DNA of 57,733 bases from Nemertoderma westbladi. Its lineage: Eukaryota > Xenacoelomorpha > Nemertodermatida > Nemertodermatidae. This document shows, in pieces, positions 9,187 through 20,767 of this stretch. The position numbers and the translations under genes are program-made. The notes beneath the pieces were generated by a model. That model had not been told where the DNA came from and made no database searches. It worked only from the letters and a program-made list of their open reading frames with translations. How positions within the stretch are numbered: position 1 is the stretch's first letter; every line of letters begins with the position of its first letter. The stretch covers positions 1 to 57,733 of the forward strand of contig JAUCBJ010004062.1 in the NCBI GenBank assembly GCA_032718475.1, written 5' to 3'.

Positions 9187-10274
9187 TTATAATATTATTG
9201 TTAGTATAATTGAATAATAAAGTACGGAACACAAACATGTTGGTTGCAATTAGTTAGTAGTTTTTTTTAACTACTGGTACACTACAGACCAATACTACAG
9301 CAGTTTTTTGCACCGTTACCACTGCTTTTTTTTACTTACCGATAGCGTCATTTATTTTAATGTAAAACAAATAACTTTATCCCCCCTTTCACATGATATT
9401 ACTAGCAGCACCTGGACCTAACCGGGCAGCAGACCCGGTCACATCACAAGGCTACTAATTATTTGTAAATCTTCAGATTTTTACTTACTGTAAGAAAATC
9501 GCGTCTGTCTGTTTGTTTGTTTGTCACACGAAAGGCTCCGAAACTATCCGGTCAATTGTGTTGTTTTTAGTTCCCTCTTGTAGTGTATGGTCTGAATGGG
9601 TGTATAAAGCAATTATCAAAAAAATACAGTCATTAGTTTTTGCAAAAAATTAATAAACGAAAAGTGCCATAGACGCAATGGTAAATAATAACACCAACAA
9701 TAGCTAGCTGGTGTTCGTTCATGATGTTGAAAAATGGCTTATGTAATGGATTACTATACAGGCTTAGTATAAATCGATGAGGTTGCCAAGATTATTGTAC
9801 TTAGTACACCCATACTGTTTGTTTAGGCCCTACTGCCTAAACTCCACTCTCTTACAAACTTTAAAATCTTCATAGGGTAGCATTAGTGTGTGTTAAATAT
9901 TGTATACAGCTGATAGCCTTCTCAGTCAAGGTATTGGCGAATGTGAATTTATTGTTAATTACAGGTGAATACATTTTAGTAATAATGTAGACCTTCAACT
10001 GTAGTACGTACAGTACTACAAAGTATATTATTTAATTAATAGAAGTGTTCTGAAGATTTACATTTCGCGTGCTTGCACGCGGAGTTATGGCTCGCAGTTA
10101 TGACATGGTATGGTGGAGATTAACCTAGAGCTGCATCCCAATATAAATTAACATGTCTTAATATCAAAATGTGATGATCCTTCATTTAAAATAACCATTT
10201 GGTACTAGGCCTAATGAGCCTAATAAATTGACAAAAATGTAAGCAAACACTAAACCTTATCAAAATAATATTTT
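9182..10274. other. noncoding region
   Basis: AT-rich intergenic DNA with short simple repeats such as (TGTT)n near 9508-9522. I see no gene or RNA. It lies downstream of the EGF gene and probably holds its 3' UTR. Confidence 0.5.
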
Positions 10275-10970
10275 TTACATAAACAAAACAATAAATAATA
10301 TTGTTAAAAATGAAACGATTAAGTATGTGTCTCCATTTATTTTTGTTGACTTGTTCTCTGTGTTGGCTTCTATGCAAAATGTTTCATTGCCAAATATACC
10401 TTCATAATTATCCTTGCATTTACATGTATACCCAGCATACAGATCATGACATGTTGTCGATATTGGATCGCAATCATGAGTTCCATCCGCACATTCATCC
10501 CTTGCGCAGATTAAGTCAATCCCAACAATTTTCTTATAACTGCTCTTACACTTGCATTCGTAACCGTCTAGCAAATCGTGGCATACTGTAGACAACTCGT
10601 GGCATTTATGGTACCCAATCTCGCATTCATTGCGTATACACATTACATCGCTATTTCTAGACACATTGAATGTCTCTTTGCAGTTGCACGAGAAACCAAT
10701 CAAGGAGTCAACACAAACAGTTGATTCTTTGTGACAGTTATTTGATCCATCTGTGCATTCATCACGTACACACATACGCCACATACGCGCAGATTCACGT
10801 ACAAAATTAGGTTTGCATACACAAGTGTAATCCTTATCTACGTGATCTGTGCATATTGTGCTCGCTGGTTTGCAACGATTTGAAGGTTTACATGATTCCT
10901 TGCACATATAACAAACAACAAATGTGAGTAAAATTAAGATGACCATTAAAACATATTTTTTTAGTAGCAT
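10275..10970 (-). CDS. secreted or GPI-anchored protein with four EGF-like domains
   Basis: An intact single-exon frame of 231 residues from the ATG at 10970. Residues 1-21 (MLLKKYVLMVILILLTFVVCY) form a signal peptide. Four EGF-like modules follow at about 26-68, 71-112, 114-155 and 158-199, each with six cysteines. Modules 2-4 open with DEC or NEC and carry C-x-D-x-x-x-G-Y/F-x-C-x-C, the calcium-binding EGF signature. The end is a short Asn/Thr/Ser-rich linker and a hydrophobic tail (YLIVSFLTILFIVLFM) with no cytoplasmic residues, typical of a GPI-anchor signal, though a terminal membrane anchor is possible. Absence of stops among transposon debris suggests a functional gene. The partner and specific role are not recognisable. 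An upstream or spliced 5' UTR cannot be excluded. Confidence 0.8.
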   Translation of the reverse strand: MLLKKYVLMVILILLTFVVCYMCKESCKPSNRCKPASTICTDHVDKDYTCVCKPNFVRESARMWRMCVRDECTDGSNNCHKESTVCVDSLIGFSCNCKETFNVSRNSDVMCIRNECEIGYHKCHELSTVCHDLLDGYECKCKSSYKKIVGIDLICARDECADGTHDCDPISTTCHDLYAGYTCKCKDNYEGIFGNETFCIEANTENKSTKINGDTYLIVSFLTILFIVLFM

Positions 10971-11119
10971 TATTATTATGGATTGATTATTTTATACACC
11001 TTGCGCCGTAATATAGAGTCGTAATTCATTGAAAAACTTCCGCTTATGGCTATTGATTGACATAAAAAAATAACACTATCACTTTCTACTTCAAAATATA
11101 ACACCTTTCTTTAATAAAA

Positions 11120-11144
11120 TACCGTATTTACTCGAATAAGAGCC
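11120..11144 (+). repeat. MITE-like end TACCGTATTTACTCGAATAA
   Basis: A 24-base sequence starting TACCGTATTTACTCGAATAAG that recurs, inverted and slightly diverged, at 21781-21805. Both copies are followed inward by GGCGTTTA-rich DNA, and both lie beside fragments of the same non-LTR family. Only one end is seen at each site. Confidence 0.55.
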
Positions 11145-11344
11145 TGGGCGTTTAAGTTTATAAATTGCCTATTAGGGATGCGTTTGTTCGAGGGAGGCGT
11201 TTATGTTCCAATTTGTGGGGTTCTAGTGGGGGCGTTTTTGTTTATGTTCTAGATTTTCAGCATTTTGAATGTAATAATACCCTAATAAAAAAATTGGGCC
11301 AGGCCAGCCTACACAGTACACATACATTTGTTATTTCTGGGTTT

Positions 11345-11849
11345 ACTACTACTAGAATCGGCATGCTGCATTGCAGCTGCATTTTCAAGAATGCTGTGCC
11401 GGCTTGTTGACAAAATTTTGCCGCCACAACTCCCTAACACCCATGACATGTGCTAGATCATCCGCATCTTCGAGGCCAGTGTCCTTTAAGATGCGTCTGA
11501 AGAAAGTCATGGGCTGTCCACCTTGCTTATTCACTCCATGAGGCTGCCAAAGCACATGATTAAGCACTGACTGGTACTCACGGCGAAAGCAATGTCCTGC
11601 AAAGCGGAAGCAACTTTGTTCTAGTGTCAAGCTTGGGGGAACCAATGACAAGGACATGCGTAGAACATAGTCAACCACAATTATGAACAAGAATGGCGCA
11701 AGTGTGTCTCCTTGGAGGACTCCCCATAATACTTCAAATGGTTCTGTGTCACCATCAATCCCCATCCCATATAATGAAAGTATGCTGAACATACGTGAGC
11801 GAGAGACTGAATCAAAGTCCTTGAACAAAGATAACAGCCAGATACCTGT
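11345..11849 (-). pseudogene. non-LTR fragment, internally deleted copy (with 3' tail)
   Basis: The minus strand begins at motif A (LLSLF-KDFDSVSRSRMF, with bases missing between F and KDF) and jumps from LSLYGMG to DGDTEPFEVLWGVLQGDT. It then jumps again from DYVLRMSL to SLVPPSLTLEQSCFRFAGH and continues to the end FVNKPAQHS, stop at 11387-11385. The 3' hairpin and a (TAG)n tail (seen as CTACTACTA on the plus strand near 11345) follow. Three internal deletions remove the catalytic core. No clear target duplication was found. Confidence 0.85.
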
Positions 11850-12762
11850 ACAGTGTACACGCAAGTAAACATTCGAAAAAAGGTCAATAATAGTGGGGGG
11901 ACTTGATTCTTTGGATGATTCCATATAGATGGAAAACGCGACATGGAAGACATACTGTACAATACCCAAAAAATATTATACCAATGGGATATGATAAAAA
12001 TGTCGATTATATTTCGACATTAAGTTGAACATTTGAGGATAAAATTCACAATTGATATAAAAGATCTTCATTGCTTATTGATTATTGACATTCAGTTACA
12101 TTTCTCACTTAATGGGAGTACTGACTGGACACTGGAGTGCATCTACCGTAATAACAGACTTATGCTTTAAGGTTTGTAACCTCCACCTTTCATTACCAGA
12201 AAGCGTTCTTGGTAAAACATCATGGCAGCGAAATAAATAAATAAATAAATAAATAAAATAATATCAAATAAATAACATCTATTCGATAGAGGAATAATAG
12301 TACTGTACGATGGCTAATACATGTAGAATGGGGGGTTATATTCTATATTCAGGAAAACATATAAATTAAACCAATTATATTGCCCCAAATTTCCATGTTG
12401 CTAGGTAACTGCTTAGGTTACTCATGACTAACCAATGACAAAAGCTCTTATTAAGAATTCCCTATTTTTAATAATTTCCCTATTTTTAACAATTTCCCTA
12501 TTTTTAACAGAGATTTTACCTCTACTGAATATTTTTGAAAGTTACGGGCAAATACCTCTCGAACTTTTGACTCGAAATCAAATCGAATTTGTTTCAAACT
12601 TGTGCAAGTTCGCGTGCTGCGCGACGCCACACGAATGTGTCAATTTTATGTCATCCAACCGCATCGTCGCGAAGCCGCATTCTAACTAGAATAAAATAGG
12701 ACTAGGACTCTTAAAAAAGGAAAGTAGGACTACAGTATATCGGTTCATTATTATATTTAAAT
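11850..12762. other. noncoding region
   Basis: No supported gene. It contains a (AAAT)n microsatellite at about 12231-12258 and threefold TTCCCTATTTTTAAYAA near 12460-12510, otherwise AT-rich sequence. Confidence 0.5.
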
Positions 12763-13860
12763 TTGACCCTATTTGGCCCGTGGTTGGGTTAATTTTATAA
12801 TTTTTTTGCAATTCATTTTTAGCTTTGAGTCTGGTTTGTTGGGAAAACCGAGATTTCCAAAAATTTAATGGGCTTTTCAACAGAGCAAACGCCATTAGTT
12901 TTCGCGCTGTGGTCCCTTTCTGGCACCCATCAACCAAGCCTTTTTCGTGCTAAAATTTTCAAAAGTTTTTATAATTGACTAAAATTAATTTATTTGCGGT
13001 ATATAGCGGTTTTTTGGACACTGATCACGATTATAGAACTCAAATATAACATTCGAGAAAATTTTTGGTAATTTTGAATGTGCCCTCTGGCAGCCTTGAA
13101 TAGGCTTTCCAGGATTTGGAAGTCACCGAGAATTAATCGGACACTTAAGGTCCGATTATTTAGAGCAGCAGTAGTTCCAGTACTCCTCTATGGGTGTCCA
13201 TGCTGGGCTCTAACTGCTGAGGACACCAAATCTCTGGATGGCACATTCACAAGAATGCTACGCCGGGTTCATTGCGTCAAGTACAATGCACACATCTCCA
13301 ACCAGACACTATATAACATTGGAGGTGTCTCATTGGTTCCCCCAAGCTTGACACCTGAACAAAATAGCCTCCGCTTTGCAGGACATTGCATTGCTTTCGC
13401 CGTGAGGACCAGCCAGTGCATAATCTTGTACTTTGACAGCCTCATGGAGTGAATAAGCATGGTGGACAGCCCATTACTTTCTTGAGACGCATCTTAAAGG
13501 ACACTGGCCTTGAAGATGCGGATGATCTAGCAAATGTCATGGATGATAGGGAGTTGTGGAGGTGCAATTTTGTCGATAAGCCGGCACAGCATTCTTAAAA
13601 ATGCAGCTGCAATGCAGCATGCCGATCCTAGTAGTAGTAGTAGAATGGCACCAAAATTGGGTTTGCAATACCAGAAATATTTATAACTTATTTATAACTA
13701 ATATTTTAAACAAGTTTTATCATGATCAGCGACCTCAAAAACCCTTATGCTTATACCATCAAAACTTTAATTTTTGAGCCAATATCTAAAAAATTTCTAC
13801 AATGATCCCCCCCCCCCGTGCCAATTTCGTTGTAAAATAGCCCGGGCCAGATAGGGTTAA
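12763..13860. mobile_element. second TTAA-bounded non-autonomous element
   Basis: Left end TTGACCCTATTTGGCCCG (12763) pairs with right end CGGGCCAGATAGGGTTAA (13860). The left target base has changed (TTGA for TTAA). A C-run at 13807-13817 followed by GTGCCAATTTCGTTGTAAAATAGCCCGG resembles the right end of the 792-2302 element (GGTATTTGTACAACATTTTATAGCCCGG), so the two are one family. A non-LTR copy at 13081-13642 is inserted inside. No transposase is encoded. Confidence 0.65.
13081..13642 (+). mobile_element. non-LTR copy, 5'-truncated, inside the TTAA element
   Basis: Target duplication GAATG (13076-13080 and 13643-13647). Homology starts near GGCAGCCTTGAATAGG after about 8 unmatched filler bases. 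The encoded piece is the thumb and C-terminal region (RLSRIWKSPRINRTLKVRLFR onward) with an extra CATTG causing a frameshift after FAGHCI. The 3' hairpin and (TAG)n tail are complete. Confidence 0.85.
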
Positions 13861-13939
13861 TATTCTTGCACAGTATTGTTTTTATAACAAGTATTTCTAT
13901 AATTTTAAAATAATAAGCTTTATCTAGTAAAATGACAAT

Positions 13940-14560
13940 ATGCCTAAGCGGAAACCAGAATATATTCCCCAGGAACGGGATAATAGACTGAATGAAAAGA
14001 GAGCGAGAGATGTCATTTGTCGATCAAAGGAGACTTTAGAAGAACGAGATATTCGACTCCAAAGGAGAGGCAACAAGAGAGCAAAGGAGACCCCCGAGGA
14101 ACGAAATATTTGACTCTGTGCAGCCAGAGATGGGAGAGGGAAAGAGACTGCTGAACTCCGAAATGTTTGACTCCAAGCTGCTAGAGATAAGAGATTAAAC
14201 GAGACGAGTGAAGAACGAAATATTCGACCCCAAGCTGCTAGAGATAAGATATCAAACGAGACGAATGAAGAACGAAATGTTCATCTCCAAGCTGTTAGAG
14301 ATCAGAGATCAAACGAGACGAGTGAAGAACGAAATGTTAGACTCCAAGCTGCTAGAGATAAGAGAGGAAAGGAGACGAGTGAAGAACGAAATGTTCGACT
14401 CAATGCTACAAGAGATCAAAGAATACAGGAGACTCCTACACAACGAGACACGACTGAAGAGTATAAGAGAAAGATATGCTAAGAAGCGCAAGTTAGAGGA
14501 GACTGTGACGCAACCATTGGAGATGGAGGGATAATTACCTCCAATATGATCAGTAGCCAT
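13940..14560 (+). pseudogene. Helitron N-terminal repeat domain (57-bp coding minisatellite)
   Basis: From ATG at 13940 the frame reads MPKRKPEYIPQERDNR and then a repeated charged unit of 19 residues (L-Q-A-A-R-D-K-R-x-x-E-T-S-E-E-R-N-V-R) typical of the front of animal Helitron proteins. The unit GCTGCTAGAGAT recurs at 14120, 14177, 14234, 14291, 14348 and 14405, an exact 57-bp period. The same Arg codon reads TGA at 14111 and 14168, CGA at 14225, CAT at 14282, AGA at 14339 and CGA at 14396, so two units carry stops. The frame then shifts near 14450 into RLKSIRERYAKKRKLEET. A further segment (14545-14700) has CAACEELVFWKD, a Cys pair seen after such repeats. Confidence 0.75.
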
Positions 14561-14832
14561 AGAAAAGTGGCTCAACGTGTTTGCGCTGCCTGTGAGGAAC
14601 TAGTCTTCTGGAAAGATAGTCGAATTTTTGTACTAGATGATCAGTTGATCCAAAGATTTCAAAAGTTAAAGTTAAAGCCAAAGCAAAATGATGATGGATG
14701 ACTCGTCCTAGTTTCTCCGAAGAATAAGAATATACTATCTGTACCGAGACGCTCTTTAGCAAGTGGATTCGTCCTAGGTCAAATACCAAATGTATGTTCT
14801 CATGCTAGTGACCTGGAGTCACCGGCGTCACC

Positions 14833-15349
14833 TTTGGAAGTCACCGAGAATTAATCGGAAACATAAGGTCCTATTATTTAGAGCAGCAGTAGTTCCAGTA
14901 CTCCTCTATGGGAGTCCATGCTGGGCTCTAACTGCTGAGGACACCAAATCTCTGGATGGCACATTCACAAGAATGCTACGCCGGGTTCATTGTGTCACGT
15001 ACAATGCACACATCTCATAACAGTCACTATATAACATTGGAGGTGTCTCATTGGTTCCTCCAAGCTTGACACTAGAACAAAATCGCCTCCGCTTTGCAGG
15101 ACATTGCTTTCGCCGTGAGGACCAGCCAGTGCATAATCTTGTACTTTGGCAGCCTCATGGAGTGAATAAGCATGGTGGACAGCCCATGACTTTCTTGAGA
15201 TGCATCTTAAAGGACACTGGCCTTGAAGATGCGGATGATCTAGCAAATGTCATGGGTGATAGGGAGTTGTGGCAGTGCAATTTTGTCGATAAGCCGGCAC
15301 AGCATTCTTAAAAATGCAGCTGCAATGCAGCATGACGATCCTAGTAGTA
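14833..15349 (+). mobile_element. non-LTR copy, 5'-truncated, inserted in the Helitron
   Basis: A 10-bp target duplication GACCTGGAGT sits at 14810-14819 and 15350-15359. Thirteen unmatched bases (CACCGGCGTCACC) lie between the first duplication and the start of homology at TTTGGAAGTCACCGAG, resembling 5' filler. The insert encodes the C-terminal part of the RT protein with a small deletion and frame change after HIS (15017), the end FVDKPAQHS, the 3' hairpin and a short (TAG) tail. Confidence 0.9.
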
Positions 15350-15526
15350 GACCTGGAGTGGATGACGGTGATGAGAGGTATACCAACATGCAAAACAGTG
15401 ATTAGCCATGGTGGCCCTAATCGCATACTACAATCACACATCCTCATTTGGAGTTAGCCAGATCTCCCACCCGTACTCAATCTTCCACGACTAGTAAATG
15501 AAGCTTCGGCATCGTTTCGTCAGATT

Positions 15527-17496
15527 TTGGCTGATCCACTAACATCTACTCAAGAACTACGTACAAGAAAGCGCACCATTGTTAGACGAGAAGTGATTGA
15601 GAAACTACTTCAATTTCTGAAGTCAAGCTACCCCCACTATGCAATTGAAAGAACAGTAGAGAGAATTGATGCATCCACATTTATTGTGGAACAAGTCTCT
15701 CATAAGGCGAGAGAATAGATACTGGAGCGCCTAGATGGGTCAAATGAATACGATTCTGACTTGGTTCTTAGAAGAAGCACAGCACTGATGGCTGACTGGA
15801 CCTCAGAAACTTGTTATCTTCTATTTGTAAAACAATTCCCATATGGATTTGGAGATCCTGGAACCATCCGAGGAGTTGGAGTTCTCCGTCTAGCTGATCA
15901 ACGATTTTGTCAGCCGGATATCATTCTTCAGATCTTTGACATTCTCTCCAGAAAACAGGCTCTCAGTAATATTTCTCTCCGTCTTACTCACACCCCAGGT
16001 CTGAGTGAAGCCATTAATTCAGTTACCAAGGAAGATTTGCGACATAGTCTTAGCCATGAGGAAGCTACTGCAAGTCAAGGTGCCTGATGAAAGAGGTAAA
16101 ACTTGTTTCAGGCATGAAATGGGGGTGCGATGAACAGCGGAAACAAGAACGAAGAAAACTATTCAACATAGCTGCCTTGCATGGTAATCCACACCTCTTC
16201 ATTACATTAGCTCCTAATGAAATGGGATCATATATGTATACAAATATGCGACAGGGCTTACTGAGAGTCTGGCCAGGAATGTAGTTGTTGAACTCAGTGA
16301 TGGAGATCCTTTCCCTTCTTCAGCTGAATGGTTTGCCACACTTGGCTCAAATCCATATATATCAGCAAAGTACTTCCACCGAATTATCACTATTTTCATT
16401 GAAGAGATCTTGGGATGGGATGTAATTCATGATAGATCACGTGAAGGAGGTGGTCTTTTTGGCCAAGTTAAGGCATTTGTTGGTGTCCCAGAAAGGGCTG
16501 GGTGTGGTGCTCTTCATTTACACTCACTTATCTGGATTGAAGGCCTGCCGCCAACCTCATCAGCATTCAAGGCTTTGTCTCCAGAAGACACAACTTCCAT
16601 AATTGGCTATGTTGATGCCATAATGAAGGCTTCTCTACCCATTAATACATGTGTGACAAATGTGAGGCCAATCTAAAACCACTGAAAATTCCCTCCACTG
16701 CATTTCTAAGATCATACAGCAGAACACCAGAGCCAGATGTTGCCCTGTGTTCTGTTTGCGGAATTCGTTTTAAAGCATCAGAACTCGTGGAACTTGCCAT
16801 CAAACGAAAATCTGTGAAAGAGGTCTTTGATCTGGGTGAGGATGAGGATGAATTCAATAGGATATTGAACAAGGCTTCCACTCCAGAGGAATGCCGGCCT
16901 TCAGAAGATAGAAGTGGGAAAGCTGACATTATTTACAGTCTAATTGTCAGTAGAGTAAATATTCATGATTGGAAACATCGGGCATCTTGTGTAAAGAAAT
17001 CCTCTTCTCTTGTAAACGGCATTGTCGTTCTCGATTTCCAGTACTCTGCACAGCTCTTGAGGATGGAATTTTCACCCTTGAATGACAAATTGGAAATGAG
17101 TGGGTTAATACATATGTTCCAATCCTCATTGACATCATCTGTTGTAACCATGACTGCCGCCTACTCATTGGTGCATCTGGATTTCTTCTGGCATTTTATA
17201 TCATGAAGTACGCAACCAAATCTCAGATGTCTGTTGAATCTGAAGCTGCTCTTATTCTGGCAGCATTTGACCGGAAGCGGATGCTGGATGAAGATCTCAG
17301 CAACACATCATCCCACAAAGCTGCAGCTCGTCTAATTAATGGAATTGTGTACTCCATCAGTGCCAGACAAGAAATATCTGCTCCATTGGCAGCTTTCTTC
17401 ATTGAGCGGGCAGGAAAGTTGACTTACCACTCATATGACTTTGGTAAACTGCTTCTAGCTCAAACTCTGGCCATCATAAAAGGAAAAAACGTATGA
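15527..17496 (+). pseudogene. Helitron Rep (HUH nuclease) region, decayed
   Basis: A chain of partial frames carries the Helitron-like N-terminal/Rep domain with stops and frameshifts. Recognisable blocks: FPYGFGDPGTIRG (about 15838), NPHLFITLAPNEMGS (16192), PERAGCGALHLHSLIWIEG (16486; the H-L-H is the metal-binding HUH pair), a cysteine pair CDKCEANL with CSVCGIRF (16653-16770), VNIHDWKHRASC (16957), and FYIMKYATKSQ (17190), where the catalytic Tyr-x-x-Lys-Tyr-x-x-Lys segment is expected. The enzyme would nick and transfer a single strand in rolling-circle transposition. Frames change at least five times, so this copy is dead. The window shows no other intact Helitron. Confidence 0.8.
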
Positions 17497-18465
17497 GGGA
17501 GCCCTCGAGCGGCAAACTGATAATCATGGTCACTCAGTTAGACGACTATTGTCATCGAGCCATCTCTTTAGATAATATCAGTCTGTATTCCTTTTTAGCT
17601 AACTATGAGAAGATTCTTCAGTCTCGATCTACAAAGAAGAAAATTTCTTTCATGGACAGTCACCCTCAATATCCCAAGACAGCACTAATCGAGCGTACCA
17701 CACCTGTAATTCCAGACATCATCGGTGGAAGGCTCCCCAATGCTAGAACAACAAATTAAGAAGAGTTGGATCAGTATGGCATGAACTCACTTGTACTCTT
17801 CAAACCATTCCGCAACCCTGCCGAGCTGTTGACATCAAGCGATTCCTGGCATTCATCTTTTCTCAACTGGCAAGGATCAGAACAATCTCAAACAGTCTTG
17901 GCCTACATGCAGGAGTATTACATAGGCCAAGAGGAGGCAAAGGAAGATCAGCTACGTTTGCAAGAATTACATCTTCTACCTACAGCATTGACAGAGGACC
18001 AAGTTGACGAACAGCCTGATGAAAATGAACACCAATCATTGGAGGAGCAGAGATATTATGAAGATGGAGAACTTAAGGTTTGTAGCTGGAGAGGTCAGAT
18101 TCCAGAGATAAAGGCCCTGGAACAGATGCCTTGGCTATTTCAAAAATGTTCCATTCAGGAATATGATACAAGAGACATGATTAATGTGTCCGAGATCCGA
18201 GATAATATGTAATTTCGATAATTTATCCAATGACAAAGACTCTCAACAGTCAACACAGGAGAACTTGAAGGGCAATTTTCTATGTCGAGCTGCCCTTCTT
18301 ATCCGGTTAGAGAAAGCCCTGTTGATTCCTGCAAAAGAACCTTCTCTCATAGTCTCAAACAACGGGAGGAAAGCAATTATGGATGGTACAGCTGAATGCC
18401 CCGATCTTTGGAAGGTAGCAGATGTAGAAGGCCTCACAAAATAACAGACCAAAGCATTCCTCCTG
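17493..18465 (+). pseudogene. Helitron linker between Rep and helicase
   Basis: Frames at 17493-17759, 17766-18212 and 18184-18444 continue the Helitron polyprotein (DDYCHRAISLDNISLYSFLANYE, a typical post-Rep block, then an acidic Gln/Glu-rich stretch). They end in GLTK, TAA, QTKAFLLMAKPLI, where the helicase normally begins G-L-T-x-x-Q. Single-base damage separates the three frames. Confidence 0.65.
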
Positions 18466-19917
18466 ATGGCTAAGCCTCTAATAAGAAGTATCTGTGGGGA
18501 TACTACGGAACAGATGTACCTGGGAGGGGAAGCAGGAACCGGCAAAACAAGAATACTTCAGGCCATCACGAAACTCTCCAAAATGTTGTCTCGGAACTCA
18601 TCCCTAAAAATAATGGCACCCACAGGGATTGCAAGCGTCAACGTACAAGGGCACACTATCCATCGAACCTTTGGCTTCAGTCCTCTTTCAAACCGGGCTC
18701 CAACTCCTCGAGTCTTGGGACACCTCAGACAGTCATTCAGAGGCATTCATATGATCATCATCGATGAGGTATCAATGGTTTCTGCTGAAATGTTTTCACG
18801 GATTAGCTCGACTTTGAGTCTCATCACTGACAACAAGGACTGTTTCGGGGGACTTCACATAGTCTGCTGTGGAGACTTCCTGCAACTGCCTTGCATCAAT
18901 ATCAGTGGCTCTTCTCTATTAAGCTCTAGATAAACTTCGCCCAATAGACATAGCAGGTCGAAAACTTTGGTTAACATTTGATACAGTTATTTTTCTACAA
19001 AAGAGCTGGTGTCACACTCAAGACCCGACATGGGGAACAATGTTGAATAAAGGGCGGCTTGGCGACTGGGATGACTCGATTGATGCCATTAATGAATGCA
19101 TCACTTCGCCCTCCAAAGAACAACATAATAATGGTTTCCATCCAATGATAGTTTCCACTAATGCTGCCAGAGTCGGTGTTAATTCAACAGTTCTAGAGAA
19201 ATTGTCCCATGCCAATCAGATCTTCTGAATTCAGGCCAGGATAGAAGAGAAAAACAAATTCCAGTTCAATCTACTCAAGTACATGAGGGAAGATCAGTGT
19301 GAGGGCCGTCCTCCTCTACTGGACATGTACGTGGGTATGCCAGTCATAGTCAACACAAATATCTGTGTTGATCTAGGAATTGCGAATGGCACTTTGGCCA
19401 CTGTAACGAGGATCCAATTCCCCCCTGGAACAACATTCACTGAAGAATTATACACACCAGGCTCCAATGGTTTCGTGAAAAGAGCATCCAAACTTCCGGA
19501 TATCATTGTATTGGATCCTATGTTCGTCAAATGTCCCATCGTTTTCCCCAATGTCCCAAATGGGCAGTTTCCCCTTCCGCATTCGCGTTCGAAAATCATG
19601 GTGACAGCAGACCCCAGTGTTAAATTTTCTACTACTATGACCCAGTTCGCCATTTCTCCTGCCTTTGCGTTGACTGTCCACAAGGTACAGGGACTCACTT
19701 TGAAACAGATCGATTGGGGACTGGACAAACAAGACCAGGGAAAATTCGTTTGTTGGTTAAGGTCTTTATGTCACCCTCTCACGAGTTGTTTCCCGCGATG
19801 GACTCACCACCCTATTCCCCTTTCCATCGTCATCATTGGAGAGATCACGTTTCAGGCCTTCATGTGATCAGTTTGATGAATTGGATCGTCTGATTCTGGT
19901 TGCCCAGAAACTGCCTT
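18466..19917 (+). pseudogene. Helitron PIF1-type helicase region, decayed
   Basis: SF1B helicase motifs appear in order: Walker A GEAGTGKT (18529), KIMAPTGIASVNVQGHTIHR (motif Ia), IIIDEVSMVS (Walker B, 18757), CCGDFLQLP (motif III, 18861), then after a stop and frame change the segment VSTNAARVGVNS. Next come LDMYVGMPVIVNTNICVDLGIANGT (19318) and TVHKVQGLT (19672, motif V/VI region). The last part shifts frame near 19755 and ends VAQKLP-stop at 19917. The helicase would unwind DNA during rolling-circle transposition. The length is about normal but there are at least four disruptions. Confidence 0.85.
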
Positions 19918-19920
19918 GAA

Positions 19921-19992
19921 TTATTATTATAGTTATTATTATTATTATAGTATTGAGAATATATGAATATATATATATATAATATAATAATG
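19921..19992. repeat. (TTA)n and (TA)n microsatellite after the Helitron
   Basis: ATTATTATTATAG units followed by ATATATATATAT. A plausible boundary zone of the Helitron, but no CTRR end with hairpin was identified. Confidence 0.6.
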
Positions 19993-20620
19993 AATATATA
20001 TAAAACTCAATGATATAAAATATTTTATAATAGGCTATGAATAATTAAAATCAAACGAATGATATAAAATCACATTAAAATTAAAAACAATCTTTGGATA
20101 TGAATGATTTATATTACAAGTAATCATAATTGTAATAGTAGCACCATCTGAAACTGTATTTGTATAATATTGTTCAGAAAATATTTTTTGTGCAACTTGA
20201 ACGAAGACGTGGACAGTCGCGCTGAAGCTAGAGATCTTCTTTCGCGGTGCGCCAGCACCGCCATCTAGTTTATCTAAAACATTTACATTTAATATGAAGC
20301 AAAAGTGGTGATAAGGCTGATAATAGTCTAATAGTTGAGACAGATAAACATAGACTATATGCTAGATCTTCGTTCACTACTTGACTCGCCAAATAAATCA
20401 CATTTGAGCTAAGTGGGCAATGGGTCTTTGTTTTTTATTGTGTAATATTATGGTTTTGTTCAGAAGTGGAAAAAATGAGTTTGTTTTTTATAACAATGTT
20501 TTAAAAATGATACCTATGGTAACCACTGTTATTCATTTATTAAACTATACTCTATACTATTACAATACTGTTTTAAATGTTCATTCATGTTAATTGTGTG
20601 ATTGAGAACTGAATCGATTT
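19993..20620. other. noncoding region with a solo foldback-element end
   Basis: AT-rich, no gene. At about 20439-20480 it carries TAATATTATGGTTTTGTTCAG and GTGGAAAAAATGAG, the same end sequence as the 31525-31848 foldback element. Confidence 0.5.
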
Positions 20621-20624
20621 TTGC

Positions 20625-20762
20625 TAATTTCAGTTTCAGTTACAGTTACAGTATTCAAAATTCGCAATTACAGTTACAGTTATAGTTACAGTATCAAAAA
20701 ATCATCAAAATCATTCCGTTACAGTTGCAGTTACAGTATAATATTACAGTTACAGTTTTCAA
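20625..20762. repeat. (CAGTTA)n degenerate hexanucleotide repeat
   Basis: Clustered CAGTTACAGTTACAGT units, interrupted, covering about 135 bases and ending directly at a non-LTR fragment. Confidence 0.8.
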
Positions 20763-20767
20763 CACTA

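Noticed and set aside
14208-14534. 108-residue Lys/Glu-rich protein
   Set aside because: Mostly a shifted reading of the 57-bp Helitron repeat; only its last ~35 codons match Helitron-type sequence.
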